A stretch of 64,000 nt of DNA from Steromphala cineraria (lineage: Eukaryota; Mollusca; Gastropoda; Trochida; Trochidae), in contig OU744723.1 in assembly GCA_916613615.1 (NCBI GenBank), positions 26,744,710 through 26,808,709 on the forward strand, written 5' to 3'. A model generated the notes under the pieces. That model worked only from the letters and a program-made list of their open reading frames with translations. It was not told where the DNA came from and searched no databases. Positions 12,006 to 24,520 of the stretch are shown here, in pieces. The position numbers were made by a program, and so were the translations under genes. The stretch's first letter is position 1, and every line of letters begins with the position of its first letter.

Positions 12006-15000
12006 AGAAAGGTTGTTACACGAAGCATTTCCATGTTTATATATTCTTTAGAGATTTCAAAACAATTCTTACCCTCTTGCAACGCGACATGTGTTATCTG
12101 TGCTTCGTAACGGATTCCTAAATTGATTGAATTAATCCCGTATGAACAAAGACAAATTCATGAGACGTTAAATTACAATATTCTGACAGTATCAATTACA
12201 TAAGGTAAACAACAACTAGAAGATGACACAATGACAACGCTGCATTTAATTCTTTCTGATAGTAATGGATCACCAAACGTTACAAGTGGGAAAGATAAGT
12301 CAACGTCTTCCCGCGTTCTTGAAATGTTAAATATATATCAAAACGAGAACATTTTGGTCCTTTGGGATTAGAACCACTTATATCTTCTATGGGTTTCTAG
12401 ATGCATCTTGAACTTTCTGTTTTAATTTCTGAACAACACATTCTTCTTTCCTTTTAGTTTTGTTTTCATTACATATATATAGATTAATATCAAAGGATGG
12501 AAAGTTATACGAGTGACTGTAAAAATATATATTACCGGACGATAGTGATGAAAATAACATGCTGGCATGTGTAAAACCGATATTTAATTTCGAAAGTGTG
12601 TTAATTCATTACTACATCATAGCGTCAGAATATCATTATTTCGATTTCGAGAAAATTATCGACATCGCTAAAGGTGTCAAAGCATATTTGATACATCTCT
12701 CAGTCTCTGTTAGCGCGATAATAATAAACGATAGAGCATAAATTTCAAACAACGTAATTAACACGGAAACATAGCAATGTTAGTGAAATCCTCATGCAAA
12801 ATAAAGACATATCAATTAAAGTAGAATGGACATTTGTCCTTATTTGAGATCAGTTATTTTCGTTAGGAGTCAGGCAGATGAATGAAAACGATTGCACTGA
12901 TTCACCGGCTACGTAAGTGCCAATTTTGCACGTTCTGCACGCTTTTTGCGTTCTGCTCAGAAGCGCTTTGCCGTGCTGGAGCGTAAAAATCCAACATTCC
13001 GAGGTCGCTTTCTAAAATAGAATCTGGGTCACTTTCAATGCTTTAACTTGTATTAAATAATAAGGGACATTATTGTCTAATAGTAGGTACCGCACGGTGG
13101 GAGAAATCGTGCAGTCAACTCTCACGTTATAGAAAGGATTCTGATGATGCAATGCCCGTTCAGGGCTCAAATATGCTCGTTCAGAGCCCAGACTTGTGGT
13201 AAGCGCAAAATGTAATGCCCAATGTTTTAATACATCTTGTAAAATTTTACCATCACTTACAAACAACTTCACTACGATTTGGATTACTTCTTGTGCTTTA
13301 ATTTACTCAAATAGTTTGCGACTTAGCATGAAGTTAATTGAAAATCGGGTATCCATTGGTTGAGAATTCAGCAAATATTAACAATTTGTAATCAAACGAT
13401 TAAAAACTACAGAAGCTATGCCAGACGATCGGTAAACTTAGGATATAAGGATATACACGACTTAAAATGATACTTTGATTATGATGATTATTAGAATCTT
13501 ACCGTCAACCTGGCACGGTCAGAATACTTAATTTTGGTGGTTTAATGATGCCAGGTTGATTCTAAATGTTGTTTGAGGATTGCGGTGCGGAAAATTCAAT
13601 CCGGTGAAAAGTTATCTTATCTTGGTGTCGTTTTCAACATCTTTTACACAACTTGAAGTTTTATCTTATATATATTAACGGTTTATGAAAACTAAAAATC
13701 ATTAAAATGTCGACACAACAGGGGAACCAATATGGACATAAAACATGAAAAAATGTTCTTTGTTGATTTATAATCGAACTTTCCCAAAGAACATATGCAA
13801 ATTAGACAGACTCATGTAACATACGAAGGCTAAAGTGTTATAATACAATCCGATATCATTTGGATATTGTAGAAACATTATGCAAATTACTCCAACTTGC
13901 GCAAAAGTATTCCAATAGTTTCTAAGTCTTTCACCTATTATAAAGTGCAAATCAGTTCAAGAGCCCTTAAAATGATTAAATTCCACATTTGATGTTACTG
14001 ACGATGTCAACTTTTTAAAGCAAACATGACTGTTTAGAAACCGGAAGTGAGCTCGAAGTCAATTTACGGATCGTAATGAGTCTGCAAACGTGTAGGCATT
14101 TTCAGATAGCATTTACTCAATACTTGGGTCGAGTTATTAGACTATTAAGTTTTTTCGTTAAACGTGTTAGGGACTTATTATAAGTACCTTTATCACAATT
14201 GTTAATTCAAAGGTTTCTGAAATAGAAATTCACCGTGCGGTACCTACTAATAGGCCCAAGTTGGCCGAGCGGCCAAATAAATGTATGTTTGCATATTTGA
14301 TTTGTAACAATCGCTAATAAATATTTTTCTTTTTCCTTCTAAAACATATCGTAATTTATGTAATGACTTATTATGACACATATGTACAACTAGGTATCTG
14401 AAAACGCCCTTTTGATAGCGCGAACCGCTTACATAATTAGTTGCTGCTTTGAAAGAACAATTTCTTCAGGGGTAATAATGCCAGTTCTTTCAATGGATAT
14501 AAGGCTTAAAACAGTTATGGCATTATTAATATTATTTAATTGGATGGGTAAATATCCAAGTTTTCATGAACATGAAAAACTGGTTATGTTTCCAGTGTAG
14601 AAGTTGCTATCTTTAATAAATGTCACGTCAGTTCAATACTAGATTATGCCTTTGGTGATATCATGATATCACCTATGAGAACAGCCAATCATTTCATAAC
14701 AGTTACTCGTCAGTTGAAACATCGATTTCACTCAAAATGAGTGTTCTAAGATAACGTCTTTTTTCTCAAGAAATCCCTGTTACATTTGACAGCTTGATTA
14801 ATATTAATAAATATTTATTACCTGCGATTAAAATTAGTTGAGTAGCCTCTAATTGGAGATCTGAGTTAGGTTACCATTTGGGGATGAATTGAGTGATTTT
14901 TGAAGATATAGAATGAATTCAGTAAATTCTGTTCGGAAAGAATACGCTTTGTAACAATTTTGAAGGAATAATGAGTTTGTAGGAAAAGGATGAGTTTATC

Positions 15001-15184
15001 AACCTTTGAAAGGATATAATGAGTTTATGGGGCAAGACTGGCTTAAGAAGCCTTTGAGGGGAAGAATGAGTGTAGTAAAGTTTGAAGGAATACAAGATGG
15101 TCAACCTATGAAATGAAATGATTTTAAATATTCGTTAAGAGAAAAGGAATTAGTTTAATACCTCATTCGAGGTGGATTTAGTTG
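12006..15184 (-). other. HDC intron between exons l and k
   Basis: Besides the acceptor-repeat array and the TIR-C element at its two ends, I see only AT-rich sequence. A 20-bp perfect palindrome GGTGATATCATGATATCACC is at about 14656. The intron between m and l (10743-11291) holds nothing recognisable. Confidence 0.7.
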
Positions 15185-15451
15185 CAGTCAACATGTAAGT
15201 AAACCTAGCCTCAATATTATCCGTTTCACTCCTATACTGAGTCTAAAAAGGTCTAGTAGAGGGTCGCGTCAGCCGACCTTTCTGCAAAATTGACCTTCCA
15301 ACGTTATCCGTGCGAAGGCAGACTATTGTGGCTTGGTAAGCTGAGTTCTGATTGGTCAATTCGATACGTGGGCTGACGCGACCCTCTACTAGTCCGTTTT
15401 AGAGTCAGTATAGGATAGCGGATAATATTGAGGCTAGGTTTACTTAGACTG
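15185..15451. mobile_element. TIR-C element, ~267 bp
   Basis: Long imperfect terminal inverted repeats starting CAGTC and containing TAAGTAAACCTAGCCTCAAT then ATTATCCG. Inner arms GAGGGTCGCGTCAGCC and GGCTGACGCGACCCTC also pair. No coding frame. It lies just downstream of the HDC exon k donor. Confidence 0.85.
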
Positions 15452-15487
15452 AATTAGTTGATGACGATGTTGATGTGTGAGGTTTAC

Positions 15488-15589
15488 CTTGAGACAGAAG
15501 ACTACCATTCCCAGAACCCTCTCTGCCGGAACCTCGAACCTTGTGTCCTTCCGGACCATCATCTCGAACTGCTTGGCCAGGCGAATACC
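15488..15589 (-). CDS. HDC: HDC exon k: GIRLAKQFEMMV to FCLK
   Basis: The exon is 102 nt (34 codons), phase 0, with acceptor TTTTGTTGTTGTAG and donor GTAAAC. It encodes GIRLAKQFEMMVRKDTRFEV and ends LGMVVFCLK, the start of the small C-terminal domain of the decarboxylase fold. A TIR-C element ends 36 bp downstream of the donor. Confidence 0.94.
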
Positions 15590-16047
15590 CTACAACAACA
15601 AAATTAACATCTTGAAAAAAATGAATAAATAAACGCTGCTCTAAGAAGGCTTCACACATGCTTTTATCAATAGAATAGCTTCCTCGTACATGTATTCTAA
15701 TTTTATTTACCTCAATGGTTAAACATATTGCTCTTTACTTACAATTTAGAAGTAGTATTATCAAGATGATCATTGAAAATTCTAACCAGACCTGATTATA
15801 AAAGATTTAAAAGATAAAAAATTTTAAATGTAAAAAAATGAAAGCTACTAATTATATATTCAGTATATTATCATCAGTCATAACGAACACATACAAATTT
15901 GTACATTTAAATATTGTGTCAAGCAAGAAGGTTTTTTTAGAACATGTTCATTCAACAAACAAGATAAAACGAAGTGCAAACTGACATTCGTAATTATCAT
16001 ATTTGAATTATGACACACGAGCTCGTATAATATTCCCTATGACGTAC

Positions 16048-16146
16048 CTCTCTGACGTGTTTCCGTATCCCTTCCACTCCGAACATGCGCAGCACGAACC
16101 ACAACTTCAGAGCCCTGAATCGCTTACTCAGCGGAACTTGCCAGTG
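16048..16146 (-). CDS. HDC: HDC exon j: substrate-specificity Ser exon
   Basis: The exon is 99 nt (33 codons), phase 0, with acceptor TGTCCTTGCAG and donor GTACGT. It encodes [20 protein letters not shown] followed by [13 protein letters not shown]. The Ser of PLSKRF corresponds to human HDC Ser354; this residue is Gly in DOPA decarboxylase, and changing it in human HDC is reported to broaden activity towards L-DOPA. It is the strongest single-residue argument for histidine as substrate. A TTAA-A transposon begins only 36 bp upstream of the acceptor, so the branch point sits in a very short stretch or within transposon DNA. Confidence 0.95.
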
Positions 16147-16178
16147 CTGCAAGGACATTTTTAAAGATGATTAGCATA

Positions 16179-17400
16179 TTAAAGGGGAAATAGCACTTTT
16201 TTAAATATATACACAAAGAACTTAATTAAGCACCGCCCATTTTGTAAAATGAAATTGGGAGCTCTTTGAATATTGTGATATGTTTGATGTATTGACCACT
16301 CTAGATATAACAATTGCCGTTTTATTTATTATTTAATTGACGTAAAAGTCCTTATAATACGAAATAATTGAAAATATGAGAAAAAATTTGAGACCACTGA
16401 AATTTGGCAAAATATAACTATTGTCTTTGGTGAGAAACTACGCATGAAACTTTGGATTTTTTGAATCAAAAATAACATTTTTGATCCCTAGTTGACATTC
16501 AATTAGAGAAACCTTTTTTATCATGCACGATAAAAGCCTAGCAAGCCATTGAATTTTCAGTACTTTTTTCAACCATAATTGAGAAAATTTCGGAATTTTT
16601 CAAATCTGTGAGTAAATTCGAGATTCTTTGAGTTGGACTTGTGGGTCAAACACTTCTTCTACCTTTAGATAAGCCATTATCTTAAAGAGTCGCCAGTTTT
16701 TTCTTAGGGAAGATTTTTTTAAATTTGATATTTGATAATTTTGTGATTTTGAAGGCTCATACTGCCCTAACGACTAACATTTCCTAAGAGGTCCTTACTT
16801 AAAATAATCAATTCAGACAAGAGAATTATCATTACCATATTGCAGCAAAAAATATTTACTTTTATTTTCAGTTATTAGTAAACTTGGATTTTCAAAAATA
16901 CTAAGTCGGAGGAAATAAGTTATCCAGAGACAGTGAATCGTAAATTGAATGACGTTTTCATTTCTACACTGCTAAATGATCGTTCTATCGAAAACCCCTA
17001 ATTGTTTGTCTGGAACCTTATATGGTTTATTAGCAGAAGCTTATTTACTGAAAACATTGGTGGTGCTTAACTAAGTTCTTTGTGTATATATTTTCACTGA
17101 TAAATGTACGTGAATGCTAAATGTATTAGTTTAATAGTGTCAAAAATCTGATTACACAAACCAATAATGCATAGTCAGAGAACAAATGATAAAGATTCAA
17201 ATCAAGTCCATAGGTGGTCATTTTTGTGTGGACACCTTTAATTCATTTTGTGTAAGAAAAAGAAATCGTTTGGATTCACTTTATTTCGTTTATTACTGCT
17301 TCATTTAGTTTAAATACATTGTATTTCAATTGGAACCTTTATTTTCATTTTCCTGACATCACCTTATATCCCCCCTATCAACGTGCTACTTCCCTTTTAA
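16179..17400 (-). mobile_element. TTAA-A MITE split by a TIR-B element
   Basis: The ends 16179-16209 (TTAAAGGGGAAATAGCAC...) and 17087-17400 (...ACGTGCTACTTCCCTTTTAA) are the two parts of one TTAA-A copy. They are separated by the TIR-B element 16210-17086. It lies between HDC exons j and i. Confidence 0.87.
16210..17086. mobile_element. TIR-B element, ~877 bp, inserted in a TTAA-A MITE
   Basis: The terminal inverted repeats are TACACAAAGAACTTAATTAA then GCACC at the left and the complement GGTGCTTAACTAAGTTCTTT GTGTA at the right. TA (or TATA) stands on both sides, as for Tc1/mariner-type insertions. No coding frame was found. The second copy is at 28127-29382. Confidence 0.82.
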
Positions 17401-17886
17401 AGTGGAAAAAGCAAGTTGTTTAAATCATGGACTCTCGCGATAAAAAAGATGTAACCAACTGCAAGTAAATTGTTTAATCCAAAAGAGTCAACTTAGCGTG
17501 TTCGGTTAAGTGAGGCAATACAAGTTGTGTTCATAAATAAGTTTGCCAGCCCGTGTCCTTGATACTTAATAATCTCTATAAATATAGATAAATAGGTTAT
17601 ATTATGAGACGTTCGACCCACAAAAGACCATATTTTGGCATAAGCTATTATTAATTAGGGACACATTTTTTTTAATTTCCAAAAACTTACAATTATCCCT
17701 TTAAGTTGTCTAATATAGCATTGCAAGTTTGACGTCATCCAAATAATGATGTCACTATTTGAAGCGTTGTCAGCCGTCGCCATGTGACAATGATACTGAC
17801 GTTAAAAGTTTTGAATTGGTAACAACGCCGCTCATAATGAGTATATTACCTACTATTAAATATATCCAAGTGGTATAGGTACTTAC

Positions 17887-17906
17887 CATATAGTCAATGG
17901 CTGCCC
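17887..17906 (-). CDS. HDC: HDC exon i: 20-nt microexon
   Basis: The microexon reads GGGCAGCCATTGACTATATG, between acceptor TTTGTTACAG and donor GTAAGTACC, both strong. With the G left by exon h it gives Gly then AAIDYM, joining ENSG to [10 protein letters not shown] exactly where human HDC reads NSGVATDFMHWQIPLS. Without it the frame between exons h and j is lost (20 is not a multiple of 3), so it must be constitutive for a full-length enzyme. It lies about 85 bp from the end of a 0.9-kb trinucleotide microsatellite. Confidence 0.9.
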
Positions 17907-17990
17907 CTGTAACAAATGATAAATCATGTTATATTAATGTTCACAAATAGGGATTTCATCAAATATGAAGATGATCACTAAAAACGGTTA

Positions 17991-18023
17991 CTTCTTCTTC
18001 TACTACTACAACTACTACTGCTG

Positions 18024-18054
<31 letters not shown>

Positions 18055-18762
18055 TACTACTACAATTACTACTATTACTCAAATAACACTACTACTACTA
18101 CTTCTACTACTACTACTACTACTACGACTACTACGACTACTACTTCTACTACTACTACTACTACTACTACGACCACTACAACTACTACTATTACTACTAC
18201 TACTACTATTACTCAAATAACACTACTACTATTACTACTACTACTACTATTACTCAAGTAACACTACTACTACTACTACTACTATTACTCAACTAACACT
18301 ACTACTATTACTACTACTACTACTATTACTCAAGTAAAACTACTACTACTACTACTACTATTACTCAAATAACACTACTACTACTACTACTACTACTTTT
18401 TCTACTTCTACTACTATTACTACTACTCAAATAACACTTCTACTACTACTACTACTACAACTCCTACTACTACTTCTACAACTACTACTACTACTACTAG
18501 CTAGGTATCACTACTACTACCACTCAAATAACATTACTACTACTACTACTACTACTACTACTACAACTACTACTACTACTACTACTAATACTACTAAAAA
18601 TACTACTACTACTACTACTACTACTACTCCTACTACAACTACTACTACTACTACTACTACGTCAACTACTACTACTACAACTACTACTTCTACTACTACT
18701 ACAACTACTACTACTACTACTAGCTAGGTATCACTACTACTACTACTCAAATAACACTACTT

Positions 18763-18799
<37 letters not shown>

Positions 18800-18800
18800 A

Positions 18801-18862
<62 letters not shown>

Positions 18863-18919
18863 AACTACTACAACTACTACAACTACTACTACTACTACTA
18901 CTACTACTAGCTAGGTATC
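17991..18919. repeat. (TAC/CTA)n trinucleotide microsatellite, ~0.9 kb
   Basis: Long compound trinucleotide tract (ACT/CTA/TAC with CAA, TTC and ATT variants) containing repeated sub-blocks such as TCAAATAACACTACTAC and three copies of CTACTAGCTAGGTATC. A less pure tail runs to about 19020. Poly-Ser and poly-Thr reading frames here are not genes. It lies in the HDC intron between exons i and h. Confidence 0.96.
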
Positions 18920-19038
18920 TACTGCCGCTCCTACTGCAACGTCTTCTTCTACTACATCTTGTGCTACTACTACTACTATTACTTCTTCTACTGCAACTAC
19001 TACTTCTTCTCTCTTTCATATACTTCAATACTTATTTC

Positions 19039-19271
19039 TTAAAGGGGGTCTCAAACTTCTAATTTTTAACTTCCAGTGTTTTATTAGCGAGGCCCCGAGA
19101 GGGTCGGAGAGGGCCTCGCTAATTAAACACTGGAAGTTAAAAAAATAAAGGGGGTCTCCAACTTCTAATTTTTAACGTCCAGTGTTTTATTAGCGAGGCC
19201 CTCTCCGACCCTCTCGGGGCCTCGCTAATAAAACACTGGAAGTTAAAAATTAGAAGTTTGAGACCCCCTTT
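19039..19271. mobile_element. Large palindromic element (AAAGGGGGTCTC ends)
   Basis: About 230 bp, an almost exact inverted repeat. It starts AAAGGGGGTCTCAAACTTCT and ends with the complement. Each half is itself a smaller hairpin (ATTAGCGAGGCC ... GGCCTCGCTAAT). TTAA precedes the left end. It sits next to the trinucleotide microsatellite. A related broken end is at 43843-43917. Confidence 0.85.
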
Positions 19272-20255
19272 ATTTTTTTAACTCTTGCTTCTAATTGTAC
19301 TTTTAACGCTCATACTTTTTATCTAACGTGTTTTTACATGCGTCTAACTATCCAACGTAAAATATTTCAACAGTTTTGAATAATAATAAATCAAGATGTG
19401 CAGAACGATATGATAAACACAAAAACGTGATAAAATATCTTCCAAATGATTTCTCATGAGTTCACAATATCCCTACAATTACCGTTCGAGTAAATTATAT
19501 TTGATTCTTTGTTGATTTAGCATTCATGCTACTTTCTGTTAATGATATGCGTACATGTATGTCATGCGCAAAATATAATACCTTCCGTTTATGAATTTTC
19601 ACATAAATTTGTTATAACAAAGCTGAAATGTTAACACATTTTGCGACTAAGTTACAAAGCAAACAAACCCTTGGCAAAAATGTTGAATATCAATGAATAT
19701 TTTTAAGGAATATTGGACCAATTAATTTTAAGAATGCTGATACATTAACAGTTTAAGTGAAATAAACATTGATAATCTGTCAAGCATAACGATAACTGAA
19801 GTCCATAACATTTTTACAGAAAAACAATCATGTGGTTATCTCGAATGTTTTAGATATCAAAATCGATAAATATTCAGTGGACGGCTCCATTTGTACAGTG
19901 TCTCTTTAGATTGAACTGTACACTATAATAAGTAGGTAAGGATATCTACCATATCTAATCTGCAAAAATCTGAATCATAAATGTTGTTGAGGTGTGTAAA
20001 TAACCTAGTGTCTGTAAACTTTTTGGCATTTTTTTTGGAAAATAAATTCAAGAGGAATTCCCTGTTTATGCTTTTTATGATTATTACTTCATTAATTCAC
20101 ACTTATTTTCATATGTGTAAGTGGGAGGAAATTTGTTTCTGTTCGAGATTTAACAAATTGACAAAGAATATAATGCAGCATAAAATCCTTTTGAATTTTG
20201 TTTCCACAAAGATACCCCGATAGGACTGTCCCTTTAACACCCGAGTCTGTCTCAC

Positions 20256-20326
20256 CCGAGTTCTCATGTTTGAGATAGAGAGGATCCACGTTGAAGGTAC
20301 GGTGAAGTGCGCCGCTGTTTTTCACC
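20256..20326 (-). CDS. HDC: HDC exon h: catalytic-loop Tyr exon
   Basis: The exon is 71 nt, with acceptor TTTATATTCCAG and donor GTGAGA. After one base completing Trp it encodes VKNSGALHRTFNVDPLYLKH then ENS, and ends with one base of a Gly codon. The Tyr in DPLYLKHENSG belongs to the mobile catalytic loop that protonates the quinonoid intermediate. The wording RTFNV-PLYL-HENSG is very close to insect Hdc. A scrap of a TTAA-A transposon end (ACTGTCCCTTTAA, 20225-20237) lies about 20 bp downstream of the donor. Confidence 0.94.
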
Positions 20327-20393
20327 CTGGAATATAAACAAACATGTTGATAGATTCATCAAATCAATGTAAAATATAACTCATGAAATGTAT

Positions 20394-20724
20394 TTAAAGG
20401 GATAGACGCACGTTTATTGAAAAATTTATATTTTCAAATTTTCACTTATAATTTTACGTTAATGCTCAGTATATTATTTTGATAGTGTCAAACATCTTAT
20501 TACACAAATCATATTTCTTCCATATTTAGAGAACAAATAATAAAGCTACACATAAAGTGCATTGGCGGCCTAGTAAACCTAGCCTCAATATTATTCGTTT
20601 CACTTCTAGACTGCGGCCATTTTTGTGTGGAATACCTTTAATTCATTTTGTGTATTTTACTTTTAATTTTAATTTTACTTACATCACCTTATATTCCCAA
20701 AAAAACGTGCTACTGTCCCTTTAA
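20394..20724 (-). mobile_element. TTAA-A MITE containing a 43-bp TIR-C remnant
   Basis: TTAA-flanked copy with TIRs AGGGATAGACGCACGTTTAT and AACGTGCTACTGTCCCT. At 20571-20613 it is interrupted by 43 bp beginning TAGTAAACCTAGCCTCAATA and ending CTAGACTG, with CGGCC repeated on both sides. It lies between HDC exons h and g. Confidence 0.88.
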
Positions 20725-20896
20725 CATGAGTTCGGTTTTATCATCTTCATATACTGTCGAAAAGGCTCAACAATAAGCATATAAATTTGACTCAAGATCA
20801 TATTCAAAGAATTGATGATACAGCGTCGAATTGGCAATTTGTAAATATTAACAATTAAACATGATATCATTTCATAACTATAAAACTCCTTTTTAC

Positions 20897-21059
20897 CACA
20901 TTGCAGTACAATCAAAATGAACCATCATCCACTTCGACGGGTTGAAAGCGAACGACTGCGCATAATCCACCCCCTCCATGTACTTCCGGTATTCAGGGCA
21001 GACGAAAGCAGTTCCGGCATAGGCGGCGTCAATGTGCAGCCATAATCCTTCCGCCTCAC
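20897..21059 (-). CDS. HDC: HDC exon g: PLP-lysine exon
   Basis: The exon is 163 nt, with acceptor AATTTCTTTAG and donor GTAAAA. It opens with GT completing Cys, then [28 protein letters not shown] carries the Asp that pairs with the pyridine nitrogen. Further on, [16 protein letters not shown] contains the Schiff-base Lys (residue 294 of the visible protein, about 304 in full-length numbering, against Lys305 in human HDC). It ends with TG of a Trp codon completed by exon h. [13 protein letters not shown] is the HDC form; DOPA decarboxylases read NPHKWLLVNFDCS. Confidence 0.96.
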
Positions 21060-24045
21060 CTAAAGAAATTGGTACTATTTGTTACCGTTTGAAATTTAAT
21101 TTTAAAAGTGAGTCCTTTCCGATATGGTAATGTACAATGAGAAACAATGAGCTAAAAAGTATGTCTTATCTGAGCTCGAGTCAATTTAAGCAGTTATATA
21201 TCTAACTGGCAAGATCTGCAAGGCTCCCCATTTCACGCATGCGCATTCATGATATAGAATAGCATATCCAACAGGATATGAAGAGTTTTACTATTCGAGA
21301 GTATAGCTTTAATATTTTACAGACAAGCATGCGAACATTAATTCGCCGCAAATTGAACTCCGTAATAGAAATCGTACTATTTGATGAAACACTGAAAACG
21401 ATACATTTCTTCATGGTGCAATATTTTTAAAGACGAGATAACCAACAGGTTTAAATGTCTTCGCTCACATGTCCATAAGAGTTTACTATTCTGCATTGAC
21501 CCCATTAGTTTGTTCATTGCTAACATTAAATTCACGCAATTTTCAGTCCAGAAATTTGATGGAAAAAGAGAGTTGAAATCAACTGTTAATGCTCGAAGCA
21601 ATCGCCATTTGCGATAATCACGTCGTTTTTAAACTAGATTCCATTTTGATCTCTCCCAGACTCTCAAGAAGGCATGTCTTTTCAGTTACCAATCAAAGTA
21701 ATAATGTCGTTATATTAAAAAGATTCAAAGTGATTAAGGGTCAAATTGGTTATTACAGCTTAATTTTGACTTCATTAGGAACGGCAGAAATTGTCCTCCA
21801 CAACTCGAAACTATAAACGAGAATCACGGACTAAGCCGACTTTTCAATCGGAGAGAACGAGAGTGCTTTCCTGACCTCGTGATTGTTACACCGACTTTAT
21901 CGGAGTGCACGCCCATACTGTTGGAACATTTGTGGATGATTTTCTCACCGCGGAGTTCTTACGACTGATATGCCGTCGTGCAATCGGAAAACTTCGTGTT
22001 GGGGGCAATTATTGGTTACTTATCTGACACAACGAACAGACGGAAATAAAGGCCACAAACAACGTCTAGATTTGTTACACTTCGATAGTCCGCCGATTAT
22101 TTGGTTCTCAGGAGATATTCCTCGTCTATTGTTTCGTACGTTATCAAATGTACTATTGTTGGGATTATGTGAGTGATATAGACGATATTTGGAGATGTTA
22201 AAGCGCCTACAATGTACATATTGGTTGCAAACAAAGTCTGAGATGAAGAATTGAAAAATTCTCAAAGCATCAAATAATGTTAGAAAATCATCTTAGAGAC
22301 ATAGGGTAACCAATCAATAAGATCGAATACCTCGATTCTCAATACAATATCCCTTTTGCTTACTGTTTACTTTGAGGTTAAAAAAGATGTCAAATGTCTG
22401 AAGTATGCACCTAGTCTGAACCATGGATCTCAACTGTTTGCATGAATGAGTATTTTTATTGATGAATGGACAACATACTGAAATGAGGATTGCTCTATCT
22501 ATACAGCAATGTAAAATATTGTTTGAAGACTCACAATGTATCTACTTATGTTTCTTTTAGTAACATTTCAAAATCTTCAGGTATCTTAAGGTTCATCTTC
22601 TAAATTATCAAAAATACATTAGAAATTACCTTCAATTAAAATCAAGATAATTACATTTGTCAGTCAATCATCATATTTGACCATAATTATCTTCTCATCT
22701 TAGCCCATAAAGGGATATATGCGTTCACATAAGTTTCAATTTATGTAATATACAAATAATTTTTGTATGTATACCTGCAACTAATGATGAAAAGATAAGA
22801 TGGCCGAAATCAGGAGGGCATTATAGTAATCGTAGAAATCGTCAGTACACAAAATAGGAAAATGGATTGCAGACACTATCTGAACTAGTAATTTCAGCAG
22901 CTTTGAATATAGATTTAACTTTTATTTAGAACAAAAAATGAATTATTCATTACCAAGAAATATCTGTAACTTCACCGCTTTGTTACATTTTTAGTATGAT
23001 ATGAACCATGGAGGCAGCTATACATATTAATCCATGATAATGACTCGGTTGTCAATTAGTGTCATGACCTACCTTACAATGAGAAACATGTGATGTAAGT
23101 ATACAAACGTAAGATGCATGTATGATTAGTATGACAAGAACCATAGAGGCACCTTGTTTTGGCTTTCTGATTGAATCCTAAATTTAAAAACTGCCTATAT
23201 CGTTGTTTATGAAAATTTATTGCGACGTGACATTATTACTGACAGTCTTTAAGCATATACTACACCACCTGAATATCTAAATATTTTTCAAAATATAACT
23301 AGTCTTATATTATGTATTTCCGGAAATTGATTCGTTATTAATATCTAGAGATATGCATGATGTTTATTAATTGTATTCAGATAATACTAACTACAATGGA
23401 CAAAAAATCCATATAGTGTTTCGAGCCACTCAAAAGTCTTTATATAGATCTATGAAAGGTAAGGAATTAAAACCTGTTCGTGTTGTGAGGAAAAATGACA
23501 TTACCGCCTTTCAGCAAATTTAGCTCTAAAACATTATCTAGAGTCATTGCTAACAGTTTCTTATAAAATAAAGGCCCTTTCGCATGATTATATATCTAAA
23601 ATCGTGATCACAGTATCACAGGTGTTCTATTTCATGCACGCCGACAACGAGGTGACAACTTGCCACATAACAATCAACTATCAATTTCAGATAAAATCAT
23701 TTCAAAAAGAAAAAGAAAAGAAAAATGTTATTCTGTTAATAGTAATACCATAATATCCATGGCGCTTCTAGAGAAGCAAACAGTATCTACAACTGGTGGG
23801 TGACAGAATCTGAGTAAATCCTGTTGCACGTGTAGCACGCGGAACAGTTGTAAATCATAACCGAATGATTACTCTGTGTGAACATCGGCATAGTTTACAC
23901 AAACTGAAACTTTTGATTTCGAAATTAAAAAGGGGATTGATTCCACTGCAGAATTATTAGATTTCAAGTTAACTATGTTTGACTCGGTCACTTAAAAATC
24001 CGTAATCATTTGGTCATTCAAATGTCTTCCTGATAGCAGCTGATG

Positions 24046-24118
24046 TCCTTGGTGTAGTGGTTAAGTCACTGGACCAGAATCTCCAGGGTCTATGTTTGAA
24101 CCCCGGTTCCGGCAAAAA
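24046..24118 (+). mobile_element. tRNA-derived SINE head
   Basis: A box-like TGGTGTAGTGGTTAAG and B box-like TTTGAACCCC lie at tRNA spacing, but the acceptor and anticodon stems do not form. A diverged 5' half of a similar head (GCGTGGTCTAAGTGTTAACT) is at about 4855. Not a functional tRNA. Confidence 0.6.
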
Positions 24119-24305
24119 CTTTGTAAATATCTTCTGTTAAAACAAGTTTTCTAACGAATCATCGTCGCTATCGGAAACCAACTATTTATAATCGGTACCT
24201 GTTTGCTAAGTAGGTTGGTTAAAGAGTGCTTAACTTTGCATTTAAAACTCTTGAAAACGAGGAAATATTATAAACCATAAGTAAGAATACATACATGTAC
24301 GAAAT

Positions 24306-24355
24306 ATGCCTAGATATAGATAGATAGAGAGAGAGAGAGATAGAGAGAGAGAGAT

Positions 24356-24386
<31 letters not shown>

Positions 24387-24520
24387 ATTGGAGAGGGAGA
24401 TAGAAAGATAGAGAGTAATAACCAAATAGAGAGAATGGAAGGAAATGAGAGAGATTCAGAGAAAGAATGGGAGAGAGAGAAAAGAAAGAGGGAGAGGGAA
24501 ACAGAAACAGAACTGAACAT
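24306..24520. repeat. (GA)n/(GATA)n-rich low-complexity tract
   Basis: Purine-rich AGAGAGA/GATAGATA sequence of ~215 bp with scattered variants, between HDC exons g and f. Ser/Leu-rich frames on the other strand are artefacts. Confidence 0.93.

Noticed and set aside
17965..19028. Poly-Thr and poly-Ser frames
   Set aside because: Translation of the trinucleotide microsatellite.
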